A stretch of 64,000 bases of DNA from Microbacterium phyllosphaerae (lineage in GTDB: Bacteria; Actinomycetota; Actinomycetes; Actinomycetales; Microbacteriaceae): positions 2,604,001 through 2,668,000 of the forward strand of contig NZ_JAGIOA010000001.1 in NCBI RefSeq assembly GCF_017876435.1, written 5' to 3'. Below the pieces are notes generated by a model, which was not told the origin of the DNA, did no database searches, and saw nothing but the letters and a program-made list of their open reading frames with translations. The translations under genes and the position numbers were made by a program. The first letter of the stretch is position 1, and each line of letters begins with the position of its first letter. Below, piece after piece: positions 1 to 7,687 of this stretch.

Positions 1-542
1 ACGGAAATGCCGAGATCTTCGAGCATCCGCACCGAGCGACGACGGAAGTCGTGCGCCGTGCCGCCGGGCACATTGTCGAAGTAGCCGGCGGAGTCGACGG
101 GTACAGGGCCCTCCGGGCCGAACGACGACGACTTCAGCAGGTAGAACTCGATCTCGGGATGCGTGTAGAACGTGAAGCCGGCGTCCGCAGCCTTGGCCAG
201 GGTGCGCTTGAGCACGTGCCGGGGGTCGGAGACCGCCGGGCGACCGTCGGGCGTCGTGATGTCGCAGAACATGCGCGCGGTGGGGTCGATCTCACCGCGC
301 CACGGCAGGGTCTGGAAGGTCGTGGGGTCGGGCTGCGCGAGCAGATCGGACTCGTAGCTGCGGGTCAGGCCCTCGATCGCGGAGCCGTCGAAGCCGATCC
401 CCTCGGCGAATGCGCCCTCGACCTCTGCCGGGGCGATGGCGACGGACTTGAGCGTGCCGATGACGTCGGTGAACCACAGGCGCACGAACTTGACGCCGCG
501 CTCCTCGATCGTCCGGAGGACGAAATCCCTCTGCTTGTCCAT
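1..542 (-). CDS. glnA: Glutamine synthetase type I, N-terminal part (cut by window edge)
   Basis: ATP-dependent condensation of glutamate and ammonia to glutamine in the cytosol. Only the first ~180 codons are present; the gene runs off the left edge. The start MDKQRDFVLRTIEERGVKF and the GFDGSAIEG segment match the beta-grasp N-terminal domain of type I enzymes, closest to the GlnA2-like actinobacterial branch. The THPEIEFYL stretch near residue 148 carries the first metal-binding glutamates of the catalytic domain. The ATG lies two bases after the stop of the SPOR-like gene, so the two are almost certainly co-transcribed. Confidence 0.93.
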   Translation of the reverse strand, partial: MDKQRDFVLRTIEERGVKFVRLWFTDVIGTLKSVAIAPAEVEGAFAEGIGFDGSAIEGLTRSYESDLLAQPDPTTFQTLPWRGEIDPTARMFCDITTPDGRPAVSDPRHVLKRTLAKAADAGFTFYTHPEIEFYLLKSSSFGPEGPVPVDSAGYFDNVPGGTAHDFRRRSVRMLEDLGIS

Positions 543-544
543 GG

Positions 545-760
545 TCACTCTGCGCCCTTGCCGATGCCGGCGTCCCAGCCGCTCTCGGCTGCTTCCTCGT
601 CGGCCCAGGCGCGCGAGCGCTCCTGGAGCTTCTCGGGCGCACGGCTCGCCTCGGCTTCCGTGTCGAAGGGTCCGACTCGGTCGGCGGACGGCGAGATCAT
701 GCCGAACTCCACCTGACCGGTCTCCAGGTTGTACCAGTACTTCTCATCGCCGTTCGACAT
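545..760 (-). CDS. Small SPOR-like protein upstream of glnA
   Basis: A 71-residue acidic protein beginning MSNGDEKYWYNLETGQVEF. It contains a WYN-LETGQVE stretch and a GPFDTEAEA stretch resembling one SPOR repeat. I know this small family as a conserved neighbour of glnA in Microbacteriaceae, but its function is not established. It has no signal peptide or membrane segment. It ends two bases before the glnA start, which suggests translational coupling. Confidence 0.8.
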   Translation of the reverse strand: MSNGDEKYWYNLETGQVEFGMISPSADRVGPFDTEAEASRAPEKLQERSRAWADEEAAESGWDAGIGKGAE

Positions 761-830
761 GGCAGATCCCCTTCATCACGTGGTGTCATCGATCCTACTG
801 GCGCTGACGACGGTCGCTAAGCTATCGACC

Positions 831-1577
831 ATGGCAAAAGCGATCGGCGTCGACATCGGCGGCACGGGTATCAAGGCAGGCATCGTCGACCTCGAGCACG
901 GCATCATGGCCTCTGACAGGGTGCGTGTCCCCACGCCGGAGGGCGCATCGCCCCAGGACGTGCTGGAGGCCGTGAAGACGGTCCTGAAGACCCTCGACGT
1001 GCACGACTCGACTCTTCCCCTCGGCGTGGCGTTCCCCGCGATCGTCAAGCGCGGCAAGACTCTCTCGGCCGCGAACGTCTCGAAGGAATGGGTCGACTTC
1101 GACGCCGAGCGGTTCTTCCGCGACGGTCTCGGCCGCAACATCGTCTTCGTGAACGACGCGGATGCCGCCGGCGTCGCCGAGGCCCGCCACGGCGCGGCCC
1201 GCGATGTGCGCGGCTTCACGCTCCTCACGACCCTCGGCACGGGCATCGGCTCGGCGTTCCTCTACGACGGCGTACTCCTGCCCAACACCGAGCTCGGTCA
1301 TCTGAACTTCGGAAAGTACGAGTCGGTGGAGACGTACGCGGCGACATCGGCACGCGAGCGCGAAGGCCTGAGCTGGGCCGACTGGGCCGAGCGTCTGCAG
1401 GCGTTCTACTCGCACATCGAGTTCCTGTTCAGCCCCGACCTGTTCGTCGTCGGCGGCGGCGTGTCGAAGAACGCGGGAGACTTCCTGCCGCTGCTCGACC
1501 TCAAGACGCCCATCGTCCCCGCGATCCACCGCAACAACTCGGGCATCATCGGCGCGGCGTCGCTCGCCGGAGACTGA
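831..1577 (+). CDS. ppgK: Polyphosphate glucokinase (ROK family)
   Basis: Phosphorylates glucose using polyphosphate or ATP, feeding glycolysis in the cytosol. The 248-residue protein opens with the phosphate-binding IGVDIGGTGIKAG motif (residues 4-16). It has the catalytic VNDADAAG segment near residue 105 and the second phosphate loop LTTLGTGIGSAF near 133. I chose the ATG at 831 because the phosphate motif follows at once, as in other PpgK proteins; the in-frame codons upstream look non-coding. A strong hairpin terminator follows. In the element-free chromosome the gene would converge on rnpB. Confidence 0.95.
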   Translation: MAKAIGVDIGGTGIKAGIVDLEHGIMASDRVRVPTPEGASPQDVLEAVKTVLKTLDVHDSTLPLGVAFPAIVKRGKTLSAANVSKEWVDFDAERFFRDGLGRNIVFVNDADAAGVAEARHGAARDVRGFTLLTTLGTGIGSAFLYDGVLLPNTELGHLNFGKYESVETYAATSAREREGLSWADWAERLQAFYSHIEFLFSPDLFVVGGGVSKNAGDFLPLLDLKTPIVPAIHRNNSGIIGAASLAGD

Positions 1578-1600
1578 ACGACATCCTCGACCACGACGAA

Positions 1601-1629
1601 GAAGGCCCCGCCGGATCGGCGGGGCCTTC
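1601..1629. terminator. Strong hairpin terminator after ppgK, probably the original rnpB terminator
   Basis: A 13-bp perfect GC-rich stem (1601-1613 with 1617-1629) and a 3-nt loop, 23 bases past the ppgK stop. It lies just outside the left attachment repeat, which is a copy of the rnpB 3' end. Before the element inserted, the same hairpin would have followed rnpB in the opposite direction, so it probably served both genes. Confidence 0.85.
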
Positions 1630-1640
1630 TGCATGTCTGG

Positions 1641-1671
1641 GCGAATGGGCCGACCTGTACGCCGGGTTCTG
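1641..1671. repeat. Left attachment site (attL), copy of the rnpB 3' end
   Basis: A 31-bp sequence repeated directly at 17897-17927 with one mismatch (C at 1650, T at 17906). The right copy is the 3' end of rnpB, including the 3' strand of helix P1. This copy is detached from any RNase P gene body. It marks the outer boundary of the integrated element on the ppgK side. Confidence 0.9.
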
Positions 1672-1741
1672 ATCATGCGATGTTGGCGCTGGTTGTCAGA
1701 TACGGTTTACGTCTTGTGATCTGCTCTTTCCTTATTGGTAC

Positions 1742-2101
1742 CTAACGGGAAGGGCTGGAGCGGATAGGGAGTTCTGCGGACTCTCCGCGGACTGACCCTG
1801 GGCTCGCTGGCGCCGGCACAAGCCGCGATCTGTTCCACTCATCTAGATCAGCTTCGTAGAACGCGTTGCGTCTCCCCTGCTTGAAGTACGTTGGGCCTTC
1901 GCCTTCACTAATCAAGTTGTACAGCGACTGTGCGCTAGAGAGACCGCAGTATGCAGCGGCTTGCTTGGTCGTGTACACACCGACCGGAGGTGGGCGATGA
2001 TCACAGGCGCACTGTGGGGGCGGAATCTCAATCTGCGCCAGCACTTCCCGCGCAACCCTGTCGACGATCTCGCTCACCAGTGCATCCATTGCCTTACTCA
2101 T
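1742..2101 (-). CDS. Helix-turn-helix protein, excisionase-like, next to attL
   Basis: A 119-residue protein starting MSKAMDALVSEIVDRVAREV. The segment YTTKQAAAYCGLSSAQSLYNLI, followed by a GEGPTYFKQGRRNAFYEADLDEW wing, is a MerR/excisionase-type winged helix (about residues 40-85). It probably binds DNA near the left end; a role in excision or cargo regulation is inference. The ATG at 2101 was chosen because the next residues form a good amphipathic helix, whereas the longer frame upstream is arginine-rich noise. It is divergent from the gene at 2183. Its last codons contain one of the two internal repeats (1770-1793). Confidence 0.7.
   Translation of the reverse strand: MSKAMDALVSEIVDRVAREVLAQIEIPPPQCACDHRPPPVGVYTTKQAAAYCGLSSAQSLYNLISEGEGPTYFKQGRRNAFYEADLDEWNRSRLVPAPASPGSVRGESAELPIRSSPSR
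1770..1793. repeat. Internal end-proximal repeat, left copy (possible integrase arm site)
   Basis: A 24-bp stretch containing GTTCTGCGGACTCTCC recurs directly at 17829-17852 with one mismatch. Each copy lies within ~100 bp of an attachment repeat, inside the element. End-proximal direct repeats are where tyrosine integrases place arm-type binding sites. Both copies lie in the 3' ends of coding regions. Confidence 0.5.
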
Positions 2102-2182
2102 GGCGTGAAGATATCGCTTCGCTCCGGAGAGTCGTATGGCGCACAGGCGCCCGAGCGGGCTTGCGTGCGCTACGTTCGGCTC

Positions 2183-2686
2183 ATGAGCGACGATCAACTT
2201 GCGTCCGCGCCCAATTCGGTGCCCGAGACTGTCGAACCTTCGGGCGTCCAGGCTTCGCCGCAGAGCCGACCTGGATGGCCGTTCCTTGCAGGGATTGGTG
2301 TCGCTGGCATCGTCCTGGGTATTGGTGGCACGCTTGTCGTTCAAGCATTGCTTGGTGGCGGTGCCGCTGCGCCAGAAGATGACGTCCGGCTCTCCGATGC
2401 GTATTCTTCTTGCGGTTCACCCGTGGGGACCACGCTTGCCGACGAGGATCGCACGCTCACGATCGATGTCCGTGGCGAAGAGGATTCGAACGGTGCAACA
2501 TACGAAGCTCAAGCCTGCATCCTGCGCGAACTCGATACACCGTCAAGCGTTATCTCTCACCTTGAGCAGACGACGTCTATGGATGGACGCCAGACCGAGT
2601 CCTGGGATGGCATCACAGCTGCGTGGTCCTATCACCCCGACCGTGGAAGTGACATGGTCATCACCCTTGAGTCGACTGAGCAGTAG
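2183..2686 (+). CDS. Single-pass membrane protein with extracytoplasmic domain, unknown
   Basis: A 167-residue protein with a ~30-residue cytoplasmic tail, one transmembrane helix at about residues 31-55 (PFLAGIGVAGIVLGIGGTLV), and an outside domain with two cysteines (SSCGSPV, QACILREL) that could form a disulfide. I do not recognise the family. The ATG at 2183 places the tail before the helix; the longer upstream frame is not protein-like. It is first in a rightward series of cargo genes and is divergent from the HTH gene at 1742. Confidence 0.65.
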   Translation: MSDDQLASAPNSVPETVEPSGVQASPQSRPGWPFLAGIGVAGIVLGIGGTLVVQALLGGGAAAPEDDVRLSDAYSSCGSPVGTTLADEDRTLTIDVRGEEDSNGATYEAQACILRELDTPSSVISHLEQTTSMDGRQTESWDGITAAWSYHPDRGSDMVITLESTEQ

Positions 2687-2751
2687 GTGCGAGAGCATGC
2701 GCTGTCGCTCGGGGCGAGCGGGGATTCGGAATCTGTGGCATCCTCGGCGTC

Positions 2752-3594
2752 GTGACGGAATCTCGGGTTGATCGATTTGTGACGAGTAAGGCTCTGACGG
2801 TCACTCTGCGTTTGATCGCGCTCGGACTCGGTGTGGCGACGGCACTCAGCGGGCTGAATGCGAGCAACTCGCCGGAGTTTCCTGAACTGCGCAGCTGGAC
2901 CTTGTGGTGGGGTATCGCAACCGCCGTCATCTCCTTCGTGATCTGGCTCGTCGATGACTGGGTAAAGCGGATTAGGGAAGGCGAAGTACGAACGGTCGAA
3001 CAGCTTCTCGAAGCCGAGAGGATTCGCATCGCCACCGCCACGAACGGTGCCTTTCTCCCTATGCTGAAATCCCTGCAGCAGCTCTCGACGATGGAGGTCG
3101 CGGCCCGCCGTGCGGAGATCAGCGGCTTTCGCCAGGAGCTGATTGACAGGACATCGGACTTGATACGGAACGATGCGCCACGGCTTGCATACTTTCGTGT
3201 CGATGACCTGTCAGTCGAGTCCAGGGTCATGCATCCCAAGCCTGTTTCGCAGCAGAACCGCACTGACGAGTTCACTTCGCTGTTTGCTGAGAGTGACCCT
3301 GCTGATCGCGAGATTTTTGATCTCATCGATCAAGCTGAGACTGCTCTCCTCCGCACGGGCGTAACGGTCCCAGACCGCGTCTATCACTGTTACGTGTCAG
3401 CTCCTGTACGCGCCGGGGGTATCGCTTTTGGGATGCTGACCGCCAACACGCTCGAGCCGGAGGGGCTCTCTCGAGAGGACGCCAACAACATCGTTGTGAT
3501 GGCGAGAATCCTCGCTGCTGCCGAGGGGCTGACGCTTACGACGGCCGAGCGACGCGCAATCCTCGCAGTGTCCGGATCGCGGAGTAAGATCTAA
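2752..3594 (+). CDS. Two-TM membrane protein with C-terminal GAF-like domain
   Basis: 280 residues with a GTG start. Two membrane helices lie near residues 15-35 and 48-68. A charged linker with coiled-coil character follows (about 70-130). The C-terminal part (about 140-265) has the look of a GAF domain: an internal YHCYVSAPVRAGGIAFGML strand pair, then EDANNIVVMARILAAAEGL. Such proteins can act as membrane sensors, but no output domain is visible. It is followed after 16 bp by a 64-residue gene, so the two probably form a unit. Family identification is tentative. Confidence 0.6.
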   Translation: MTESRVDRFVTSKALTVTLRLIALGLGVATALSGLNASNSPEFPELRSWTLWWGIATAVISFVIWLVDDWVKRIREGEVRTVEQLLEAERIRIATATNGAFLPMLKSLQQLSTMEVAARRAEISGFRQELIDRTSDLIRNDAPRLAYFRVDDLSVESRVMHPKPVSQQNRTDEFTSLFAESDPADREIFDLIDQAETALLRTGVTVPDRVYHCYVSAPVRAGGIAFGMLTANTLEPEGLSREDANNIVVMARILAAAEGLTLTTAERRAILAVSGSRSKI

Positions 3595-3610
3595 CTCGAA
3601 GGGGGTACGC

Positions 3611-3805
3611 ATGAGCACTATCGTCGATGGACGCGAGTTCCGATCTCCTGAGATGGCGCAGGCCTACCAGGACGCGGTTGAGGCTGTCCTCGCTGAAAGA
3701 GCGCTTCCCGAACGGGTTCAAGACGCTCGACGCCGAGCACTGTTGCGATGGGTCTCAGGCGAGAAGAGCGCCACGATTTCACCCCGCCGGACCGCGCGCT
3801 TCTAA
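3611..3805 (+). CDS. Small 64-residue protein downstream of the GAF-like membrane protein
   Basis: Begins MSTIVDGREFRSPEMAQAYQ and is mostly helical and charged. A clear AAGGGGG Shine-Dalgarno lies 5 bases before the ATG. It follows the preceding stop by 16 bp and is probably co-transcribed. No family is recognised; it could be a partner or antidote of the membrane protein, but nothing in its sequence proves this. Confidence 0.5.
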   Translation: MSTIVDGREFRSPEMAQAYQDAVEAVLAERALPERVQDARRRALLRWVSGEKSATISPRRTARF

Positions 3806-3921
3806 GCTAGGTGGCTGAAACACAAGCCCGCTTACTCGACCGGACCGTGCGTGTCGAGCTCACGCGGCCCATTGAAGTCGGCACCCGCTAGCTGTGGCCT
3901 CGTCGTAACGAGACTGCGATC

Positions 3922-4686
3922 TTGCGGCGGTCGCCTCACCGCGCGCTATGGTCAAGGGTGGAATTTTGGAGCGCGACTTCTCAATTAGCCGCCGTCTTGG
4001 CCCTTGCGCTGGTTCTCGAAGTTCGCGGAATGTACACCCGCATTGCCGAGAACCCGCTGTCCATTCGCAATAGATGGGGGCGGATGGTCACCGCGGTGAT
4101 GTACACCCTCACTTTGTTTGCTCTGGTGTATGCGTTCTCCTCGTCTCTCCAGGGGCTGAGAGAGCCAGATGCCACTCCTGCGCTGAGAGATTGGACTTCG
4201 CAGGCCCTTTGGTTCTCGTTCGTTGTGCTCGTGGTCGTGCCGACCAGCCCGCTCATCCAAGCAATGATTGCGGACTTCTCCTTCTCCCCAGCTGGCGTGC
4301 GGCGCAGGCGATTACGCCAGTTGGAGGGCGAGGTAGGAAGAGCATTCGACGACGCCAGGCGTCGAGATCGCTCGGCGCGGCTCACCGCCTTGATCTCGGT
4401 CTCGCGGCGGGTGGTGGAGCTTTCGAAGAGCGGCGCGAGCGCTGACAAAATCAATGCTGAATGGGCTGGGTTCGTGGCTCTGCTGAGTGATGCCGCATCT
4501 CTTGTGGCTGCAGAAGGTGAGGTAGACGACCTGATGCGCACGCTGACCACAGGAGCTGATCTGACGGACGTAGAAGTCAAGCGCTTTCGCAATGCCATGA
4601 GCGTGGCGGAGGAGATCGGACGTGCCGATCTTCGCGTGAACCTAAGTGGTGATGCGCAAGCGAATGCAAAGGAAACCCAGTCGTGA
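3922..4686 (+). CDS. Three-TM membrane protein with cytoplasmic helical tail, unknown family
   Basis: 254 codons from a TTG; an in-frame GTG at 3958 is an equally possible start. Helix one contains the motif VLALALVLEVRG, helix two MVTAVMYTLTLFALVYAFSS, helix three LWFSFVVLVVVPTSPLIQAM. A ~120-residue charged helical tail follows, ending NLSGDAQANAKETQS. The gene at 5664 has the same plan and a matching first-helix motif (LLLALVVEARVF), so the two are probably paralogues. Its 3' end overlaps a leftward open frame by about 45 bases. Confidence 0.6.
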   Translation: MRRSPHRALWSRVEFWSATSQLAAVLALALVLEVRGMYTRIAENPLSIRNRWGRMVTAVMYTLTLFALVYAFSSSLQGLREPDATPALRDWTSQALWFSFVVLVVVPTSPLIQAMIADFSFSPAGVRRRRLRQLEGEVGRAFDDARRRDRSARLTALISVSRRVVELSKSGASADKINAEWAGFVALLSDAASLVAAEGEVDDLMRTLTTGADLTDVEVKRFRNAMSVAEEIGRADLRVNLSGDAQANAKETQS

Positions 4687-4824
4687 CAGCGGTGGACGTG
4701 CCGACCAGTCCTCGCCCTTGTAGACATTGAGAGCGAGCGACAGACCATCCTCTTCGGTTCCTTGGACCCGCCAGCCGTAGAGATGCCCGTGTGTGATTCG
4801 AGGGGCGCGGTCCAGACGCGCAAG
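4642..4824 (-). pseudogene. Protein-like open frame without a start, possible remnant
   Basis: In the same frame as, and directly after, the stop of the 54-codon gene at 4825-4989, the reading frame stays open for ~60 codons to a TAG. It encodes a protein-like stretch including ITHGHLYGWRVQGTEEDGLS and LALNVYKGEDWSARPP. There is no ATG, GTG or TTG at its head in this frame. It could be the tail of a once longer protein cut by the TAG at 4825, or chance. Antisense to the end of the three-TM gene. Confidence 0.3.
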
Positions 4825-4989
4825 CTACTTGAAGCGCATGATCCTCTGCGCCTCGCGGACATCAGCGTTGACACTCTTCTCGCGGAGCAGTGACTCCCGT
4901 TCTTCCAGCGATTCACGCAGCTTCGCTTGACGCTTGTGGTCGTCAGGGGTGGCTTGATCCTCGGGTACGTCGTGCGAGTCAGGTTCCAT
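4825..4989 (-). CDS. Small charged helical protein (54 aa)
   Basis: ATG at 4989, TAG at 4825. The protein starts MEPDSHDVPEDQATPDDHKR and continues as a strongly charged helix (QAKLRESLEERESLLREKSV) ending AQRIMRFK. A GAGG lies about 10 bases before the ATG. Amino-acid use is protein-like rather than shadow-like, and it fills a stretch with no other gene. Function unknown. Confidence 0.5.
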   Translation of the reverse strand: MEPDSHDVPEDQATPDDHKRQAKLRESLEERESLLREKSVNADVREAQRIMRFK

Positions 4990-5325
4990 GTCGCGGGCCT
5001 CAGTTTGTTCAGAAAAATGGGGCCACCCTTAACACGACGGGTCAAGGATGGCACGGGGTGTCGGTTGCCGCTAGACCGACGTGCGATCTTGTCACGCTTA
5101 GTCGCGCATGAAGATGCGAATGGTCGCGGTAGCTCGCAGGGGGTGACGCCCGACCGTGGTGATTAGGGCCCGAGATTGGGATAGCGGGTCCCGCGAGAGA
5201 AGGTGATTGATCATCACACTACTAGTCAGACTAGCTAATCGTAAGGGTGACTCTATAACTGCTGGATATAGAACATAGATTCGAACTTTGGTACCCTCGA
5301 TCCAGGCCGGAGGAGGGGCGCCGGC
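4990..5325. other. AT-richer intergenic stretch before the DUF4062 cargo operon
   Basis: No convincing gene in 336 bp. From about 5195 to 5300 the DNA is much AT-richer than its surroundings and includes an inverted repeat CTAGT-CAG-ACTAG at 5222-5234. The start at 5326 is preceded by GGAGGAG. This is where the promoter of the three-gene unit 5326-7340 should lie; I could not pick a convincing -35/-10 pair. Confidence 0.4.
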
Positions 5326-5649
5326 ATGGGGACAAGCAAGCGGTTAGCCCCGTACTACGACATGCAGGCGCAACACCAGGCGATCATCGCAGCATCAAAA
5401 CACGGACCGCTTCAGTCGCTCACCGACCGTGAACTGGGCATTAGAGAGGTGCCGGTGACGGTCTACCCGCACGCTGCACAGCGCCGTGTTCGCGCGTGGG
5501 TGAGGTTCGGACCAGAGCCGATCTGCGTTGACGCGAAGGTCGTACGTTCGACACCACTTGCCGCTGGAATCGAGTTCAGGGCGGGAGATCATACGTTTCG
5601 ATGTTGGGTGTGGGGCAACGCTGTCTACGCACTCAGTGACGAAGAGTAG
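5326..5649 (+). CDS. Hypothetical protein (107 aa), first gene of the DUF4062 cargo unit
   Basis: A soluble basic protein beginning MGTSKRLAPYYDMQAQHQAI. The second half alternates beta strands (VRAWVRFGPEPICVDAKVV, GDHTFRCWVWGNAVYAL), suggesting a small barrel. Strong GGAGGAG Shine-Dalgarno. It is followed after 14 bp by the three-TM gene and then by DUF4062, all in one direction, so the three look like an operon. Family not recognised. Confidence 0.6.
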   Translation: MGTSKRLAPYYDMQAQHQAIIAASKHGPLQSLTDRELGIREVPVTVYPHAAQRRVRAWVRFGPEPICVDAKVVRSTPLAAGIEFRAGDHTFRCWVWGNAVYALSDEE

Positions 5650-5663
5650 GAGTCGTCACCCGC

Positions 5664-6281
5664 GTGGGCCAGACTTATAGCGTGCCCATCTCTGAAAGCG
5701 ACCGAACCTTCGTGGCGACAGTCGCCCAGATCGTTCCTGTTCTGCTGCTTGCGCTCGTGGTTGAAGCACGTGTCTTCAAGTACACCCACGCCGATGCCCT
5801 GCCCTCACTACGCAAAGCGCGAGAAGATCTGCGACAGTCGATGCCCTGGGCCGTCTACTGGGGGTGGCGGCTGCACACTGCGTTGCGCCGTTGGGGCGTG
5901 GGCATCGTAATCACGTCCGCTCTAGCCGGCTCCCTTGTAGTCGTCGAGGTCGCGGCTTTGCTATTACTTGCGCGAGATAGAGCCCCGTCCAACACTCTGA
6001 CTCTCTTCTTCGTGATCGTAATCGGTGCAGGAGCTATCTCAGCCGGTCTGATACCGATCTGGAATCAGATAATCGAGCGCAATGCCGCGCTGATCGCGCT
6101 TGAGCAAGAGGTCGAGCAGGCAATGATCGAAACGCGTGCACGCGAAGCTGCGGAGGCACGACGCCTCGCCGAAGCTGCGGTCAAGGAACGGCAACCCTGG
6201 TGGCACATGCTTTCGCTTGGTAGGAACCGGCCCGCAGCCAGGCGCGCACACCTAGACGCCGATTGCCGAATCCGTCGATAG
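5664..6281 (+). CDS. Three-TM membrane protein with coiled-coil tail, partner of DUF4062 gene
   Basis: 205 residues from GTG 5664 (an in-frame GTG at 5682 is possible). Membrane helices lie near residues 13-35 (ATVAQIVPVLLLALVVEARV), 72-97 and 103-128. The cytoplasmic tail is a coiled coil rich in E, A and R (ALEQEVEQAMIETRAREAAE), then a basic end. It has the same layout as the protein at 3922. Nine bases separate it from the DUF4062 gene, which suggests the two products work together at the membrane. Function unknown. Confidence 0.65.
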   Translation: MGQTYSVPISESDRTFVATVAQIVPVLLLALVVEARVFKYTHADALPSLRKAREDLRQSMPWAVYWGWRLHTALRRWGVGIVITSALAGSLVVVEVAALLLLARDRAPSNTLTLFFVIVIGAGAISAGLIPIWNQIIERNAALIALEQEVEQAMIETRAREAAEARRLAEAAVKERQPWWHMLSLGRNRPAARRAHLDADCRIRR

Positions 6282-6290
6282 CATCCATGC

Positions 6291-7340
6291 ATGGATAAGC
6301 GGTATCAAGTCTTCGTCAGCTCGACCTTCACTGACCTCATCGACGAGCGTCGCGAGGTGATGCAAGCACTGCTGGAGATGGACTCTGTACCTGCCGGGAT
6401 GGAACTCTTCCCTGCGGGTAACGACGACCAATGGACCCTAATCAAGGGGGTCATCGAGCAGAGCGACTACTACCTCGTGATCCTCGCCGGCAGATACGGG
6501 TCAGTGACTGAGGAGGGACTCAGCTTCACCGAGAAGGAGTACGACTACGCCGTTGAACTGGGACTCCCCGTTCTCGGATTTGTTGCGGCCGACGTTGACA
6601 GCATTCCCGTAGGTAAGACCGACCGAAACGATGCCGCGGCCGCGAAACTTGATGCATTCCGCGCCAAGGTTCAGAAACGGATGACGAAGGATTGGAAGAA
6701 CGCGGAAGACCTTGGTTCCAAGGTCACTCGGGGTCTCATGCACCTCTTCAAAACTCACCCGAGGCCCGGATGGGTGCGCGGCGACCAAGCTATGACCTCT
6801 GAGACTCGAATCCGGATAGCAGAGCTCGAAGCGAAGATCGCCACGCTCGAGATGCAAGAGATCGAGAACCAGAACGCGAACGAGCGACGGCTGGATACAG
6901 ATTTCGCCCACGGCAGCGAACGGATGGAGATCTCGATTCACCACAGCGGCTTCGATGCCTACGGAACAGGAGAAGAGGAAGAAGACGGTACTTTGGCTTG
7001 CACGTGGGACGAGATTGTCGAAGTTCTCGGACCCTTCATGATCGATGAGGCTCCCGAACCCGCGCTCCAGAGGCGATTGGAGAAGTACCTCGTCACCAAG
7101 CTGTTAGAAGACTCGGACGGCGGCTGGACGCTCGGCTGGGAAGACCACGAGGTCAGCGTCTCGGACAGCTCCTGGGGTTCGATAATCGTGCAGTTGCGTG
7201 CCTTGCGCGTTATTACCATCGGAACTCGACCACGAGGCATCAACGACCGCAACGTATATTGGAAGCTCACACCGGCGGGGGACGACTACGTGGTCTCGTT
7301 GCGAGCGACTCCGAGCGAGAGCCTCGGAGCTACTCGATGA
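6291..7340 (+). CDS. DUF4062-domain protein with C-terminal winged-helix-like region
   Basis: 349 residues. The N-terminus is a clear DUF4062 domain: FVSSTF at 8-13, GMELFP at 36-41, SDYYLVILAGRYGS at 58-71, SFTEKEYDYA at 78-87. This family resembles TIR/nucleotide-binding folds and is often fused to STAND-type signalling proteins in bacteria; its activity is unsettled. A coiled coil follows (about 165-200), then a C-terminal region (about 225-335) with a winged-helix look. There is no NTPase domain here. Linkage to a membrane protein on a phage-derived element makes a defence role plausible, but that is inference. The 3' end overlaps the leftward gene at 7330 by 11 bases. Confidence 0.8.
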   Translation: MDKRYQVFVSSTFTDLIDERREVMQALLEMDSVPAGMELFPAGNDDQWTLIKGVIEQSDYYLVILAGRYGSVTEEGLSFTEKEYDYAVELGLPVLGFVAADVDSIPVGKTDRNDAAAAKLDAFRAKVQKRMTKDWKNAEDLGSKVTRGLMHLFKTHPRPGWVRGDQAMTSETRIRIAELEAKIATLEMQEIENQNANERRLDTDFAHGSERMEISIHHSGFDAYGTGEEEEDGTLACTWDEIVEVLGPFMIDEAPEPALQRRLEKYLVTKLLEDSDGGWTLGWEDHEVSVSDSSWGSIIVQLRALRVITIGTRPRGINDRNVYWKLTPAGDDYVVSLRATPSESLGATR

Positions 7341-7569
7341 CGGCGCCCCACCCGTTGATCTTCTTGCCGTCACGGTAGGAGTAGGTGTTGTTCGGGTTGA
7401 ACGAAGAGATCTCCTGCGCAATGGAAAGGAGCGCGGCGATCTCAGCTACCTTGAGCTGCTGATCGATCGTCATGTGCTCAACCTCATCGACTGAGCCCGA
7501 TGAGTGCCCCTGAGCAGCCCCAATCGCTCGCCCAAGCGCGTCCCAAGCTGTCGCGTAGTCGTTTGTCAT
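7330..7569 (-). CDS. Hypothetical protein (79 aa) downstream of the tape measure gene
   Basis: ATG at 7569 follows an AAGGAGG Shine-Dalgarno. The protein starts MTNDYATAWDALGRAIGAAQ and is helical, ending SYRDGKKINGWGAVIE. It lies after the terminator that follows the tape measure gene, so it probably has its own promoter. It converges with and slightly overlaps the DUF4062 gene. Family unknown. Confidence 0.6.
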   Translation of the reverse strand: MTNDYATAWDALGRAIGAAQGHSSGSVDEVEHMTIDQQLKVAEIAALLSIAQEISSFNPNNTYSYRDGKKINGWGAVIE

Positions 7570-7631
7570 GTCCGTTGCCTCCTTCACTGAGTCGATATGT
7601 CCTGACCGTACCGCGCCCTCTTCACACAAGA

Positions 7632-7666
7632 AAGGCCCGCCCTAGCCGAAAACCAGGACGGGCCTT
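7632..7666 (-). terminator. Terminator after the tape measure gene
   Basis: A 12-bp stem (7632-7643 with 7655-7666, one mismatch) built on AAGGCCCG. In the leftward direction it is followed by TTTCTTG. It lies 22 bp past the tape measure stop and probably ends the leftward structural transcript. Confidence 0.75.
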
Positions 7667-7687
7667 GAGGTGTCTGTACACCTCGGG

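Noticed and set aside
3981..5054. A 357-codon leftward open frame across the three-TM gene
   Set aside because: Its product is Ser/Arg/Thr-rich with no domain and is antisense to a better gene; typical shadow frame.
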